61,225 bases of DNA from an uncultured Lachnospiraceae bacterium. GTDB lineage: Bacteria; Bacillota; Clostridia; Lachnospirales; Lachnospiraceae. The DNA is taken from contig CALWRS010000012.1 of the NCBI GenBank assembly GCA_944384025.1, positions 1-61,225 on the forward strand. Reading direction: 5' to 3'. Shown here piece by piece: positions 21,438 through 30,088 of this stretch. The notes under the pieces were generated by a model. It saw nothing but the letters and a program-made list of their open reading frames with translations. It was not told the origin of the DNA and made no database searches. Position 1 is the stretch's first letter, and every line of letters starts with the position of its first letter. Made by a program: the position numbers and the translations under genes.

Positions 21438-22730
21438 TTGAAGCGATTCCTAAAAGGTGCGTATGGAGAGAATGTTGAGCGGCCGATTGATTTTCGTGTC
21501 CGGCTGTTCCACATTTTGGCTTTCGGCGGAATTACAATCAGTTTTTTCACGGTATTAATCAGCCTTGTGACGCATATGTGGATGACGGCGGCGCTTGCCG
21601 CAAGCTTAATCGCGTTTTCCGCGGGGCTTGTCATTTTTACGTGGAAAACCGGAAAGTACCAAGTGGCGTACTTTTTTACGGTTGTGGTTATTTTTATGAT
21701 TGTCCTGCCGATGATGTTTTTTAGCTCCGGCGGGCATCGCAGCGGAATGCCTTCGATTTTCCTCCTTGCCGTGTTGTTTACGGTGCTTATGATTAAGGGA
21801 AAAAGGGCGCTTTTGCTTTCCGTTTTTGAGATTGTTGAGTATTCTTTTGTGTGCGTATATGCGTTTCATCATCCGGAGCTTGTGTCGCATTACGAAACGG
21901 AAGCGCAGATTTTGACGGATATTATTTTCGCATTTACGTGCGTAAGTATTGTTTGCGGCATTGTGACTTTCTTTTACTTGCGGGAGTATGATTATCAGCG
22001 CGAACTTCTGCGGGAGCAAAACGAAAAACTAAAGCGGTACGATGCGTCGCGTTCCGCTTTTTTGACGACCGTCTCCCACGAGGTAAACAATCCGCTCAAC
22101 GCGATTAACCTTCACGCGCACGACACGCTGGAGCTTATGGAGGAAGATCCGCCGGATGCGGAACTGATTCAAAACAACCAGCGCGTGATTGAGCAGATGG
22201 TTGCGCGGATTGACCGGATTTTGACCGATTTAAAAGACACGGTTGCCATCGAACAGGGGCGGTTGGCGCTAAATCTTGCGCCCATGCGGCTTAGCAAGCT
22301 TTTAAGAGACGTTGCGGGAACGTATTTTCGGCGGGAGGATTCCGCCGGAAACGAGCTGATTCTGGAAGTGGACGATACTTTGCCGCCGATTGACGCAGAT
22401 TATGCGCGAATTGTACAGGTAGTCGCCAATCTTTTATCCAACGCCATGCAGCATACAAAGGAAGGGAAGATTAAAATTTCTTTGTATATGCGCACGGGAG
22501 AGCAGATTGTCGTTATTTCTGACAACGGCGAGGGAATGAAGAAAGAAATCAGAGAACAGGTGTTTAAGGGCTACATTTCTTCCGATAAAGAGTATTGGCG
22601 TCATGGCATCGGTCTTTATGTGTCGCATCAGATTGTGGAGGCGCACGGAGGAAGAATTTGGATTGACAGCAAGCTAGGAGAAGGCACGACCGTAACGTTT
22701 ACGCTGCCTGACAGGAGGACAACGCTATGA
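21438..22730 (+). CDS. Membrane sensor histidine kinase
   Basis: This protein of about 430 residues has roughly six membrane segments in the first 200 residues and a short coiled linker. A HisKA domain follows with phosphoacceptor His in TTVSHEVNNPLNAIN, then an HATPase domain with QVVANLLSNAMQHT (N box), ISDNGEGM (G1) and RHGIGLYVSH (G2). AAAGGAGG lies seven bases before a TTG at 21438, which is chosen. An ATG at 21432 is only one base from it. The gene overlaps its response regulator by four bases. Confidence 0.9.
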   Translation: MKRFLKGAYGENVERPIDFRVRLFHILAFGGITISFFTVLISLVTHMWMTAALAASLIAFSAGLVIFTWKTGKYQVAYFFTVVVIFMIVLPMMFFSSGGHRSGMPSIFLLAVLFTVLMIKGKRALLLSVFEIVEYSFVCVYAFHHPELVSHYETEAQILTDIIFAFTCVSIVCGIVTFFYLREYDYQRELLREQNEKLKRYDASRSAFLTTVSHEVNNPLNAINLHAHDTLELMEEDPPDAELIQNNQRVIEQMVARIDRILTDLKDTVAIEQGRLALNLAPMRLSKLLRDVAGTYFRREDSAGNELILEVDDTLPPIDADYARIVQVVANLLSNAMQHTKEGKIKISLYMRTGEQIVVISDNGEGMKKEIREQVFKGYISSDKEYWRHGIGLYVSHQIVEAHGGRIWIDSKLGEGTTVTFTLPDRRTTL

Positions 22731-23419
22731 AAGAGCAAAAACCTATCGTACTGGTTGTGGAGGACGAGGCGGATGTGCTTCGCATTAACGCCAGAATGCT
22801 TACGCGCCACGGCTATACCGTATATACGGCGGAAAACTGCAGGCAGGCGTACGAGCGCTTAGAAAATTCGGCGCCCGATCTTTTGATTTTGGACATTATG
22901 CTGCCGGATGGAAGCGGCTACGATGTATGCAGGAAATTCCGGAGCACAAGCGACAACCCGGTTATCTTTCTAAGCGGGAAGAGGGATACGAGCGACCGAA
23001 TCGAGGGATTTACAAACGGCGGCGACTACTATTTGACAAAGCCGTACGACCCCGGCGAGCTGCTGGCTGTAGCCGACAGACTGATACATCGCCATTTTAA
23101 GGAAAGAGAACGCCTTACGACGATTGAAAAAGGGACGCTTGTTTTGGACATTTCCAAATCCAGAGCAATTGTAAGAGGGGCAGACGCCGGGCTTACCGGA
23201 AAGGAGTTTGCACTGTTGCTTTTGTTGGTGCAAAACGAAGGCAAGGAAATATCTCCGCACGAGCTGTACGAAAAGGTTTGGGGAGTTCCGTCTGTGGAGG
23301 ATATCCGTACGGTGCGATTTCATATTAAAAATCTCCGCAGGAAGATCCATGCGGAAAATGCGGACGACTACGATATTGTCTCCGTATATGGGAAAGGCTA
23401 CCTTTTTACAACGCTCTAA
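22727..23419 (+). CDS. OmpR-family response regulator
   Basis: This 230-residue regulator has an intact receiver. VVEDEAD forms the acidic pocket, the phosphoacceptor Asp is in LLILDIMLPDGSG, a Ser is in VIFLSGK, and the Lys is in YLTKPYD. The C-terminal winged helix has LTGKEFALLLLLVQNEG and TVRFHIKNLRRKIH. It forms a complete two-component system with the overlapping kinase. The likely targets are nearby genes such as the MATE exporter or the envelope cluster, but no binding site was identified. Confidence 0.93.
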   Translation: MKEQKPIVLVVEDEADVLRINARMLTRHGYTVYTAENCRQAYERLENSAPDLLILDIMLPDGSGYDVCRKFRSTSDNPVIFLSGKRDTSDRIEGFTNGGDYYLTKPYDPGELLAVADRLIHRHFKERERLTTIEKGTLVLDISKSRAIVRGADAGLTGKEFALLLLLVQNEGKEISPHELYEKVWGVPSVEDIRTVRFHIKNLRRKIHAENADDYDIVSVYGKGYLFTTL

Positions 23420-23516
23420 AACGGGGCGATTCGATTAAATTGTGAGTTTTTCCTTACATTTCAGAATTTCGCTTTTTTTCTGCTATGCTTACGTACACGG
23501 CAGAAGAGATGCATAA

Positions 23517-23554
23517 GGGTTCGAGCGCTTTTGCTGCGCTAGAGCCCTTTTTTT
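23517..23554 (+). terminator. Terminator-like hairpin just upstream of the stand-alone receiver gene
   Basis: GGGTTCGAGCGC pairs with GCGCTAGAGCCC over 12 positions, with one mismatch and one G-T wobble. The loop has seven bases and seven T residues follow. The T-run runs directly into the GGAGGAGG ribosome-binding site of the next gene. It may simply end the response-regulator mRNA, or act as an attenuator in a leader. A TATGCT element at 23484-23489 could start such a leader. Confidence 0.75.
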
Positions 23555-23569
23555 GGAGGAGGTGGGTCT

Positions 23570-23926
23570 TTGTCAAGAGTATTGTTTGTCGGCACAGACC
23601 GCACAATGACCGAAATGGTAGGCAGGTTACTGAAACGAAACGGGTTTGACGTCCGTTGTGTAATTGGCAGGGAAGAGGCTTTTTCGGCAATTGGTGCGCA
23701 AAGCATCGCCGTTGTTATCGCAGATCTGGAAGGCAGCGTCACGGAAGGAATTCGTTTTTGTCAAGAAGCAAAGCAGCGGTCAACAGCGACCAAGCTTTTG
23801 TTAATTTCAGGAAACGAAAAAGACGAGGAATCGCTTCTGCTTGGGGGCGCGGACGATTGGCTGAAAAAACCGTACAGTATGCGGATTTTGTACGCGCGGG
23901 TGCAGGCTTTGCTGCGGCAGGCGTAG
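23570..23926 (+). CDS. Stand-alone response-regulator receiver protein
   Basis: This 118-residue single-domain receiver has no output domain. The phosphoacceptor is probably the Asp in VVIADLEGS, with Ser in LLISGNE and Lys in DDWLKKPYS. The N-terminal acidic pocket reads LFVGTDRT instead of the usual two adjacent acidic residues, so metal binding may be altered. The start is TTG after GGAGGAGG. It may accept phosphate from the neighbouring kinase or act as a phosphate sink. Confidence 0.8.
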   Translation: MSRVLFVGTDRTMTEMVGRLLKRNGFDVRCVIGREEAFSAIGAQSIAVVIADLEGSVTEGIRFCQEAKQRSTATKLLLISGNEKDEESLLLGGADDWLKKPYSMRILYARVQALLRQA

Positions 23927-24001
23927 AGCTGCAGTGCAAACGAGTTGGCGAATACCGGCCTAAGCCGGATCGCATAGATTCATTATCTTAAGGAGGACTT
24001 T

Positions 24002-24580
24002 ATGAAAAAGAAAGTATGGAGGCTCTTCTCTTTGCTTATGGCAGTGCTGCTTATGACAGCTATGGTTACTGCCTGCGGTGACGACGAGGACGAAAAGGAC
24101 GACGACGGCAAAGACGGCGGCAACCCTTTTGTAGGAGCGTGGGACAACGACGCAGATGAAATCAGCTTTATCTTCAACGAAGACGGAACCGGAGAGCAGG
24201 CTAGTTACAGCGGCTCGATTCCTTTCACCTACACGGTTGACGGAAACATTGCACAAATCAGCAACGAAGAGTACGGAATTACCTTCGAGGCAGAAGTTGA
24301 CGGCAGCGTAATGGGCATCGACGGCAGCAACTTCAACAAAGTTGATTCTCCGAAGTACACGCCAGAAAACAAGGTAACCGGCGGAAGCGAAGACGAATTA
24401 AACGGAAGTTTCACAAACAGAGACGGCGTTGCGGGTAATGGCGGGTACACTTACGACGGAGAAACGCTGACGGTTACGTATTACGACGGAGGCGAGATCT
24501 CCTGTGACGGTTACGTAAGCGAGGACGGCAGCGTTGTGCTTCCTTTGTGGGACTACGAGGAAGCTTACTATCCGGAATAA
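24002..24580 (+). CDS. Putative lipoprotein of unknown function
   Basis: This 192-residue protein has a lipoprotein signal peptide: basic MKKKVWR, a hydrophobic core, and the lipobox VTAC with Cys near residue 25. An Asp/Glu/Gly-rich linker follows, then a beta-rich domain with repeating patterns such as NGSFTNRDG and GYTYDGETLTVTYYDG. It is likely anchored on the outer face of the membrane. AAGGAGG precedes the start. It opens the cluster that ends with LemA and DUF2207. Confidence 0.75.
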   Translation: MKKKVWRLFSLLMAVLLMTAMVTACGDDEDEKDDDGKDGGNPFVGAWDNDADEISFIFNEDGTGEQASYSGSIPFTYTVDGNIAQISNEEYGITFEAEVDGSVMGIDGSNFNKVDSPKYTPENKVTGGSEDELNGSFTNRDGVAGNGGYTYDGETLTVTYYDGGEISCDGYVSEDGSVVLPLWDYEEAYYPE

Positions 24581-24621
24581 GAGGCGTTTAGCCGGAAACA
24601 TAGAAATGAGGCGAAAAAAGT

Positions 24622-25539
24622 ATGGGTGACAACATTCAGAACATACAGCCGGATGACCGGAGGCTTGAAACCCTGCAAAAACGCATGAAGGCAGCCAGGA
24701 TTATAACCATTGCCGGCATTGTCAGCTTAGGCATCTCCGTAGTTTTGTTCTTTATAGGAAATAAACTGGGGATTCCGGGCGTGGTTACCGTTGGTCTGTT
24801 CGTGCTCGGTTTTGTGCTTGCTTTTTTCGGCGTGATGTTTGGACATCAAACCGGAGAAGCGCAGAAGATCGTTGCCAATCGCTACGCAGTAGCTGTATTG
24901 GAGAAAGTGATGGATCGTGTGGATGTGTTTGACACGCACAAAAGCGTGGGGCAGTACTACATGAAGCACGACTTCGGATTTCCAAAGCACGACCGAATCG
25001 GTTATTGCGGCGATTATGTCAGATGCGTGTTTGACGGCATCCCTGTAGAATTCAGCGAATTCGAGCTGCAGGAAGAGCATGTAAGAGAAAACAGCGACGG
25101 AGATACGAAATCGTCGTATGAAACGAACTTTTACGGGATTATGGCTGTCTGCCAGCACGGATTGACGCTTACCGACGCAGTTGTGGCAACGCAGTACGGC
25201 GAATGCAAAGACCCGTGCGACATTGGCGACACCGTCTTTCAAAACGCGTTCTCGGTTGGAGGCACCAGCAAACAAGACGCTTTGCTCGCTCTTAGCAAAG
25301 AGTACCGGCAAAGCCTGTTGGAGCTGACTGCGAAAAAAGGTAGAAATTTTGCTATTCGGTTTCTTCCGGACGGCAAGCTGTTAGCGGTGCTTAGAGACCA
25401 AAACCTCTTTGAAGTGGGCAAGGCGGCAACGACGCAGCAGCTCATGGAAAAGATGGAATCGGAGCTGACTGAGTTTACGCAGATGCTCAGAGTGCTTATG
25501 CTTCCGGCAAAGCAAACGAGTGGTGAGCAAAGCATTTAG
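24622..25539 (+). CDS. DUF3137-like membrane protein
   Basis: This 305-residue protein has two hydrophobic segments between residues 28 and 75, separated by a short turn. A large soluble domain follows with DRIGYCGDYVRCVFDGIPVE, FSEFELQEEH and a late NFAIRFLPDGKLLAVL. The architecture resembles the DUF3137 family, which is often encoded near LemA-type genes; this is recalled rather than searched. No enzymatic motif is recognised. Confidence 0.5.
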   Translation: MGDNIQNIQPDDRRLETLQKRMKAARIITIAGIVSLGISVVLFFIGNKLGIPGVVTVGLFVLGFVLAFFGVMFGHQTGEAQKIVANRYAVAVLEKVMDRVDVFDTHKSVGQYYMKHDFGFPKHDRIGYCGDYVRCVFDGIPVEFSEFELQEEHVRENSDGDTKSSYETNFYGIMAVCQHGLTLTDAVVATQYGECKDPCDIGDTVFQNAFSVGGTSKQDALLALSKEYRQSLLELTAKKGRNFAIRFLPDGKLLAVLRDQNLFEVGKAATTQQLMEKMESELTEFTQMLRVLMLPAKQTSGEQSI

Positions 25540-25558
25540 TTAACAGGGGGAATTAGTG

Positions 25559-26047
25559 ATGAAAAAACAAATGAGAATTCTTCTTATTGCGCTCTTTGTA
25601 TTGGCTCTTACGGCATGTGGTGGTCAGAAGCAGCCGAGTGATTCAGCTGCAGAGCCAAGCAAGGCAGCCGATGCGACAAAGGCGCCGACATCGACACCGA
25701 CGGCAGAACCGACGCCGACAGAGGATCCGGAAGACGACCCGTCGTACACGGAGGGCGACCTTGAAAATTACGCGCCTACGGAAGGCACGTGGCGTATGGA
25801 CGGAGACGAAGCAGCAGCCAGCATCAGCATGGACGGCGAAGGAAGCTACATTGCTTTTTATGCCAGCGGAAACGTGGAGTCTACCGGTTATTTGCTGTAC
25901 GTTGAAGATGAAGAAGGCGGCAGATACGACATGTACGACGGCGAGCATGGCTACATCAACAGCTTCGTATTCGAGTCGGATACGGAAATTCGCGTAGGTG
26001 GGGAAGACGGCTTTGTTTATGTCTGGGAGAACCCGGATTTCGAGTAA
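25559..26047 (+). CDS. Small putative lipoprotein
   Basis: This 162-residue protein has a signal peptide ending in the lipobox LTAC (Cys near residue 20). A long linker rich in Ala, Thr, Pro and Glu runs to about residue 70, followed by a small beta-rich domain with GTWRMDGDEAAASISMDGEG. The ATG at 25559 is eight bases after GGGGG and preferred over the GTG at 25556. The linker suggests a surface-exposed domain held away from the membrane. Confidence 0.75.
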   Translation: MKKQMRILLIALFVLALTACGGQKQPSDSAAEPSKAADATKAPTSTPTAEPTPTEDPEDDPSYTEGDLENYAPTEGTWRMDGDEAAASISMDGEGSYIAFYASGNVESTGYLLYVEDEEGGRYDMYDGEHGYINSFVFESDTEIRVGGEDGFVYVWENPDFE

Positions 26048-26077
26048 GGAAGGCATTGTCTAGAAACGGAGATTAGT

Positions 26078-26641
26078 ATGGTCGGACTTCTTATTGCAGG
26101 GATTATTGCTCTTATTTTGCTTGTGGGCAGTATTTATCTTGGCGCGACGTACAACGCGCTTGTAAAGTTGAGAAATTCCGTAGAGGAAGCCTTTTCTACG
26201 ATGGACGTCTATCTGAAAAAGAGATGGGATTTGATTCCGAATATCGTAGAGAGCGTAAAAGGGTACGCAAAGCGTGAGGCGCAGACGCTTCAGGCAGTTG
26301 TTAACGCCCGCAGCATGCGCTATAAAGACATGACGGATGAACAAAAAATGCAGGCAAACGCAGAGCTCTCCAGAGGGCTTGCCGCGATTCACGCGGTTGC
26401 GGAGCAATATCCGGATTTGAAGGCGAACCAGAGTTTCCTTGATCTTAATAATCAGCTGGAAAAAACCGAAGAAGATATTGCAAACGCCAGAAAGTACTAT
26501 AACGCGGTTGTTCGGAATTACAACAACAAAACAGAGATGTTCCCGTCCTCGCTTGTGGCAAGCTTGTTCCACTTTACAAGGCGGCAAATGTTTGTCATTG
26601 AAGACGAGGGGGAAAAGGAAGCGGTAAAGGTGCAGTTTTGA
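26078..26641 (+). CDS. lemA: LemA family protein
   Basis: This 187-residue protein has a single N-terminal membrane segment (residues 2-24) and the LemA helical domain. Characteristic segments are YNALVKLRNSVEEAFSTMDV, LKKRWDLIPNIVESVKGYA, NQLEKTEEDIANARKYYNAV and RNYN. LemA proteins are extracytoplasmic helical proteins of uncertain role. The stop overlaps the start of the DUF2207 gene by one base, the usual LemA-DUF2207 pairing. Confidence 0.92.
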   Translation: MVGLLIAGIIALILLVGSIYLGATYNALVKLRNSVEEAFSTMDVYLKKRWDLIPNIVESVKGYAKREAQTLQAVVNARSMRYKDMTDEQKMQANAELSRGLAAIHAVAEQYPDLKANQSFLDLNNQLEKTEEDIANARKYYNAVVRNYNNKTEMFPSSLVASLFHFTRRQMFVIEDEGEKEAVKVQF

Positions 26642-28356
26642 TGAAAAAAAGCAAAGTATTTTTTTCGCTCCTTTTGATGATGGGTTTGGCGCTGTCGCAG
26701 GGAATACTCCCGGCGGCAGCGTCAGAGCACTCAGAGGAGCCATATTACGTCACCGCTTATCACGTGGATATCGACGTGTCTGAGGACAATGTCTTTAGCA
26801 TCACGGAAGAGATCGACGTTTTTTTTTACGAAGAGCAGCACGGAATTTATCGGGAAATACCAACGCGGAACAAAATTAAGCGCGCCGACGGCTCGGAAGC
26901 GGTGACGCGCGCGAAAGTGCGGGACATTTCCTGCAGCGAGGAGTACGATAAAGAAAAGTACAACGGATCGGTTTGCTTGTACATCGGCGACCCGGATGTG
27001 ACCGTTCTCGGCGAGATGCATTATACGCTCTCTTATGAATACGTGCTTGGAAGGGACGTAGCGGACGGTTACGACGAACTGTACTTTAACATTATTGGCG
27101 ATGGTTGGACGTCTTACATTGATAACGTGAGCTTTACAATCACTATGCCAAAGGAATTTGGCGAAAGCCTGCTTGGATTTTCTACAGGCGGCTACGGAGC
27201 TGCCGGAACGGATATTGTCGAATATTCGGTTGACGGCGTGGAAATTGCAGGCGCCCTTACACAGGAGCTTGCGCCGCATGAAGCGCTGACGGTAAGACTC
27301 GAGCTGGAAGAGGGCTATTTTTATTTCAATGAACTGCTTCACCTAGCGAAGATAGGAACGATGGTGTTTTTCCCTTTGCTGAGCCTGCTTTTTGCATGGT
27401 TTGCGTGGTGGAAATTCGGAAGAGATCAAAAAATTATCGAGACCGTAGAGTTTTATCCGCCTGAAGGGATGAACAGCGTAGATGTTTCGTATTGGTACAA
27501 AGGAACGATTCCGAAAAAAGACGTTGTCGCTATACTTATTGAACTGGCAAACGAAGGCTACATTGCCATTCACGAGGAAGAAGTGGAAGGCGTTAAGGGC
27601 GTAACCAGATACGTTATAGAGCGGGTAAAAACGTACCCGTATGGGCAGGACGAAGTGAAAAGGCTGTTTTTTGAAGGCCTTTTTGAAAGCGGGAAGGAAC
27701 GCGTTATAGGGAACGATTTGAAAAATAAGTTCTATCTGACGATTAACCAGATTCTCGCGGAGTACCATCGTGCGGGCGCAAAAAAAGGGGAGATTTACAC
27801 GCTTTTGTCTTTGCGTTTGCAGCTTTTGTGCTGGGCGCTCGTTTTGGCCTGCTTTATTGCCAATCTTGCGATTGTTGTCAGCGTTTTGGCGGGAGGCGAG
27901 AAATTTATTCCCTTTGTGCTTGGCATATTGGTGCTTTTCGCTGTCATTAAAGTTGCACGCCACATACCAAAGCGCACCGAAGAAAGCCATAAAAATCTCG
28001 AAAAGATAACCGGCTTTAAAAAGTTTTTGGAGACGGCGGAAAAGGACAGGCTGGAAGTTTTGGTGAACGAAAATCCAAAATACTTTTACGGAATCCTGCC
28101 GTATGCGTACGTCCTTGGCGTCTCCGAACAATGGGTCAATAAATTCGAAGGCATTGCCATTGCGCCTCCGGAGTGGTACAGCGGGTACGGAGCTTTTACG
28201 ACCGCTACGATGTGGCACTCGATGAGCCAGACGATGAGCAGCGCGGCAAGCGCGATGACGTCCTCGCCAAGTCATAGCTCGTCCGGAGGCAGCAGCAGCG
28301 GTGGCGGCGGCGTTTCCGGCGGCGGAAGCGGCGGTGGCGGCGGCGGAAGCTGGTAA
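26641..28356 (+). CDS. DUF2207 domain-containing membrane protein
   Basis: This 571-residue protein has a signal peptide and an extracytoplasmic DUF2207 domain with YYVTAYHVDIDVSEDNVFSI and EQHGIYREIPTRNK. A membrane segment lies near residue 235, a cytoplasmic winged-helix-like region follows, then two more membrane segments around residues 395-445. The tail is rich in Gly and Ser and ends in SGGGGGGSW. This is the classic partner of LemA. A strong terminator follows 11 bases after the stop. Confidence 0.88.
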   Translation: MKKSKVFFSLLLMMGLALSQGILPAAASEHSEEPYYVTAYHVDIDVSEDNVFSITEEIDVFFYEEQHGIYREIPTRNKIKRADGSEAVTRAKVRDISCSEEYDKEKYNGSVCLYIGDPDVTVLGEMHYTLSYEYVLGRDVADGYDELYFNIIGDGWTSYIDNVSFTITMPKEFGESLLGFSTGGYGAAGTDIVEYSVDGVEIAGALTQELAPHEALTVRLELEEGYFYFNELLHLAKIGTMVFFPLLSLLFAWFAWWKFGRDQKIIETVEFYPPEGMNSVDVSYWYKGTIPKKDVVAILIELANEGYIAIHEEEVEGVKGVTRYVIERVKTYPYGQDEVKRLFFEGLFESGKERVIGNDLKNKFYLTINQILAEYHRAGAKKGEIYTLLSLRLQLLCWALVLACFIANLAIVVSVLAGGEKFIPFVLGILVLFAVIKVARHIPKRTEESHKNLEKITGFKKFLETAEKDRLEVLVNENPKYFYGILPYAYVLGVSEQWVNKFEGIAIAPPEWYSGYGAFTTATMWHSMSQTMSSAASAMTSSPSHSSSGGSSSGGGGVSGGGSGGGGGGSW

Positions 28357-28366
28357 CGGAAATTAA

Positions 28367-28393
28367 GTCCGGGGAAATTCCCCGGGCTTTTTC
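28367..28393 (+). terminator. Terminator ending the LemA-DUF2207 cluster
   Basis: GTCCGGGG pairs with CCCCGGGC (one G-T wobble) around AAATT and is followed by a T-rich run. Confidence 0.88.
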
Positions 28394-28426
28394 TTTTGCT
28401 TGTTGCCTTTTACTGACACCTTAAGT

Positions 28427-28474
28427 GCAAAGCCCTTTGCGCGAGTTGATATTTCCGACCGAAAAGCGTATAAT
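28427..28474 (+). promoter_or_regulatory. Promoter and candidate operator for the Y-family polymerase
   Basis: TTGATA (28446-28451) is followed after 17 bases by TATAAT (28469-28474). Immediately upstream, GCAAAGCCCTTTGC (28427-28440) is an inverted repeat with six-base arms. A second short repeat, GTCTG/CAGAC, lies at 28491-28507 in the leader. No canonical Gram-positive LexA box (GAAC-N4-GTTC) was found, so SOS control is not shown. Confidence 0.75.
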
Positions 28475-28541
28475 AAATTTCTACAAGCACGTCTGGGATT
28501 TACAGACAGACGGGAAGTTTTTCTGCCGGGAGTTGATGAAA

Positions 28542-30068
28542 ATGAAGCAAAACAGAACCTATCTTGCAATCGATTTAAAATCTTTTTTTGCTTCTGTGGA
28601 GTGCAGAGAAAGGAACCTTAACCCGCTTACTACAAACCTTGTCGTTGCGGACAAAAGCCGAACCGAGAAGACAATTTGCCTTGCCGTTACGCCGTCGTTA
28701 AAGAGCTACGGCATCCCGGGAAGAGCACGGCTGTTTGAAGTCGTGCAGAAAGTGCGGGAGGCAAACGCTATCCGGAAGTGGAAGGCGCCGGGGCGCGAAT
28801 TTTCGGGCTCGTCGTGGAATTCGGAGGAATTAAGCGCAAATCCGGCGCTTGCAATCGATTACATCGTAGCGCCGCCCCGCATGTCGCACTATATGGAGTA
28901 CAGCACAAGGATATATAACGTATACCTGAAATACGTTGCGCCCGAGGACATTCACACGTACTCGATTGACGAAGTCTTTATGGATGTTACCGACTATTTA
29001 AACACATACCGGATGACGGCAAGGCAGCTTGCCATGACGATGATTCAGGACGTTTTAAAGACTACGGGCATTACGGCGACGGCGGGGATTGGCACGAATT
29101 TGTATCTTTGCAAAATTGCGATGGATATTGTGGCGAAGCATATCGAAGCGGATGCGGACGGCGTGCGGATTGCCGAGCTTGACGAAATGTCTTACCGCAG
29201 ACAGCTTTGGAACCATCGGCCCATTACGGATTTTTGGAGAGTAGGCAAAGGCTACGCGGCAAAGCTTGCGGAAAACGGCATGTATACGATGGGCGACGTT
29301 GCAAGGTGCTCGGTCGGAAAGCCAAATGCGCGGCGAAACGAAGAGCTTTTGTACCGGCTCTTTGGCGTAAACGCCGAGCTGCTTATCGACCACGCTTGGG
29401 GGTATGAACCGTGTACGATGGACTTAATCAAAGCGTATCGGCCGGAAACGAACAGCATTTGCTCGGGGCAGGTGCTGCAAACGCCATACGAATTTGACGC
29501 GGCGCGGCTTGTAGTAAAGGAAATGACCGATTTGATTGTCCTTGACTTAGTGGAGCGAAAAAAGGTAACGGATCAGATGGTGCTGACGATTGGCTACGAT
29601 GTGGAAAATCTGAGCAATCCCGGCAGACGGGGAGAGTACCAGGGGGAAGTGACGATTGACCGCTATGGAAGGAAGATTCCAAAACATGCGCACGGAACTG
29701 CAAATTTAGAAAAAAAGACGTCTTCGACCCGCCTCATTATGAACGCAGTTTTGGAACTGTACGATAAAATCGTGGATAAAAATCTGTTAATCCGCAGGAT
29801 TACGATTTCCGCGAACAAGCTGGTGGACGAAGCGGCGGCGCAGAAAAAAACAGAGTACGAGCAGCTGGAACTTTTTACTGATTACGAGGCGCAAAGCAGG
29901 CAGCAGGAGCAGGAAGAGGAGACGCTTCGGCGTGAGAGAAAGATGCAGGATGCGATGCTCCACATCAAAAAGAAATACGGGAAAAATGCCGTTTTAAAAG
30001 GGATGAATTTGCAAGAAGGCGCAACCGCCAAAAGCCGCAACGAACAGATTGGCGGGCACAAAGCGTAA
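28542..30068 (+). CDS. Y-family DNA polymerase (UmuC/DinB-like)
   Basis: This 508-residue protein resembles translesion polymerases of the ImpB/MucB/SamB family. YLAIDLKSFFASVEC carries the first catalytic Asp, YSIDEVFMDVT the later Asp/Glu pair, and TATAGIGTNLYLCKIAMDI the palm-thumb region. The C-terminal half has the little-finger region and an acidic, coiled tail. The promoter lies at 28446-28474, so starts before that are excluded; ATG 28542 has GGGAG nine bases upstream. It pairs with the YolD-like gene after 20 bases. Confidence 0.9.
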   Translation: MKQNRTYLAIDLKSFFASVECRERNLNPLTTNLVVADKSRTEKTICLAVTPSLKSYGIPGRARLFEVVQKVREANAIRKWKAPGREFSGSSWNSEELSANPALAIDYIVAPPRMSHYMEYSTRIYNVYLKYVAPEDIHTYSIDEVFMDVTDYLNTYRMTARQLAMTMIQDVLKTTGITATAGIGTNLYLCKIAMDIVAKHIEADADGVRIAELDEMSYRRQLWNHRPITDFWRVGKGYAAKLAENGMYTMGDVARCSVGKPNARRNEELLYRLFGVNAELLIDHAWGYEPCTMDLIKAYRPETNSICSGQVLQTPYEFDAARLVVKEMTDLIVLDLVERKKVTDQMVLTIGYDVENLSNPGRRGEYQGEVTIDRYGRKIPKHAHGTANLEKKTSSTRLIMNAVLELYDKIVDKNLLIRRITISANKLVDEAAAQKKTEYEQLELFTDYEAQSRQQEQEEETLRRERKMQDAMLHIKKKYGKNAVLKGMNLQEGATAKSRNEQIGGHKA

Positions 30069-30088
30069 AGGAAGGAGAGCGAGACGTT

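Noticed and set aside
27343-28275. A 310-codon frame opposite the DUF2207 gene
   Set aside because: It is antisense to a well-supported gene with a LemA partner and has no motif or start signal.
24660-28350. Gly/Ser and acidic low-complexity stretches considered as tandem DNA repeats or CRISPR
   Set aside because: They are protein-coding compositional bias; no regularly spaced identical repeat unit was found here or elsewhere in the window.
28425-28541. Upstream extension of the Y-family polymerase by about 39 residues
   Set aside because: The perfect promoter at 28446-28474 lies inside that extension, so the mRNA starts after it.
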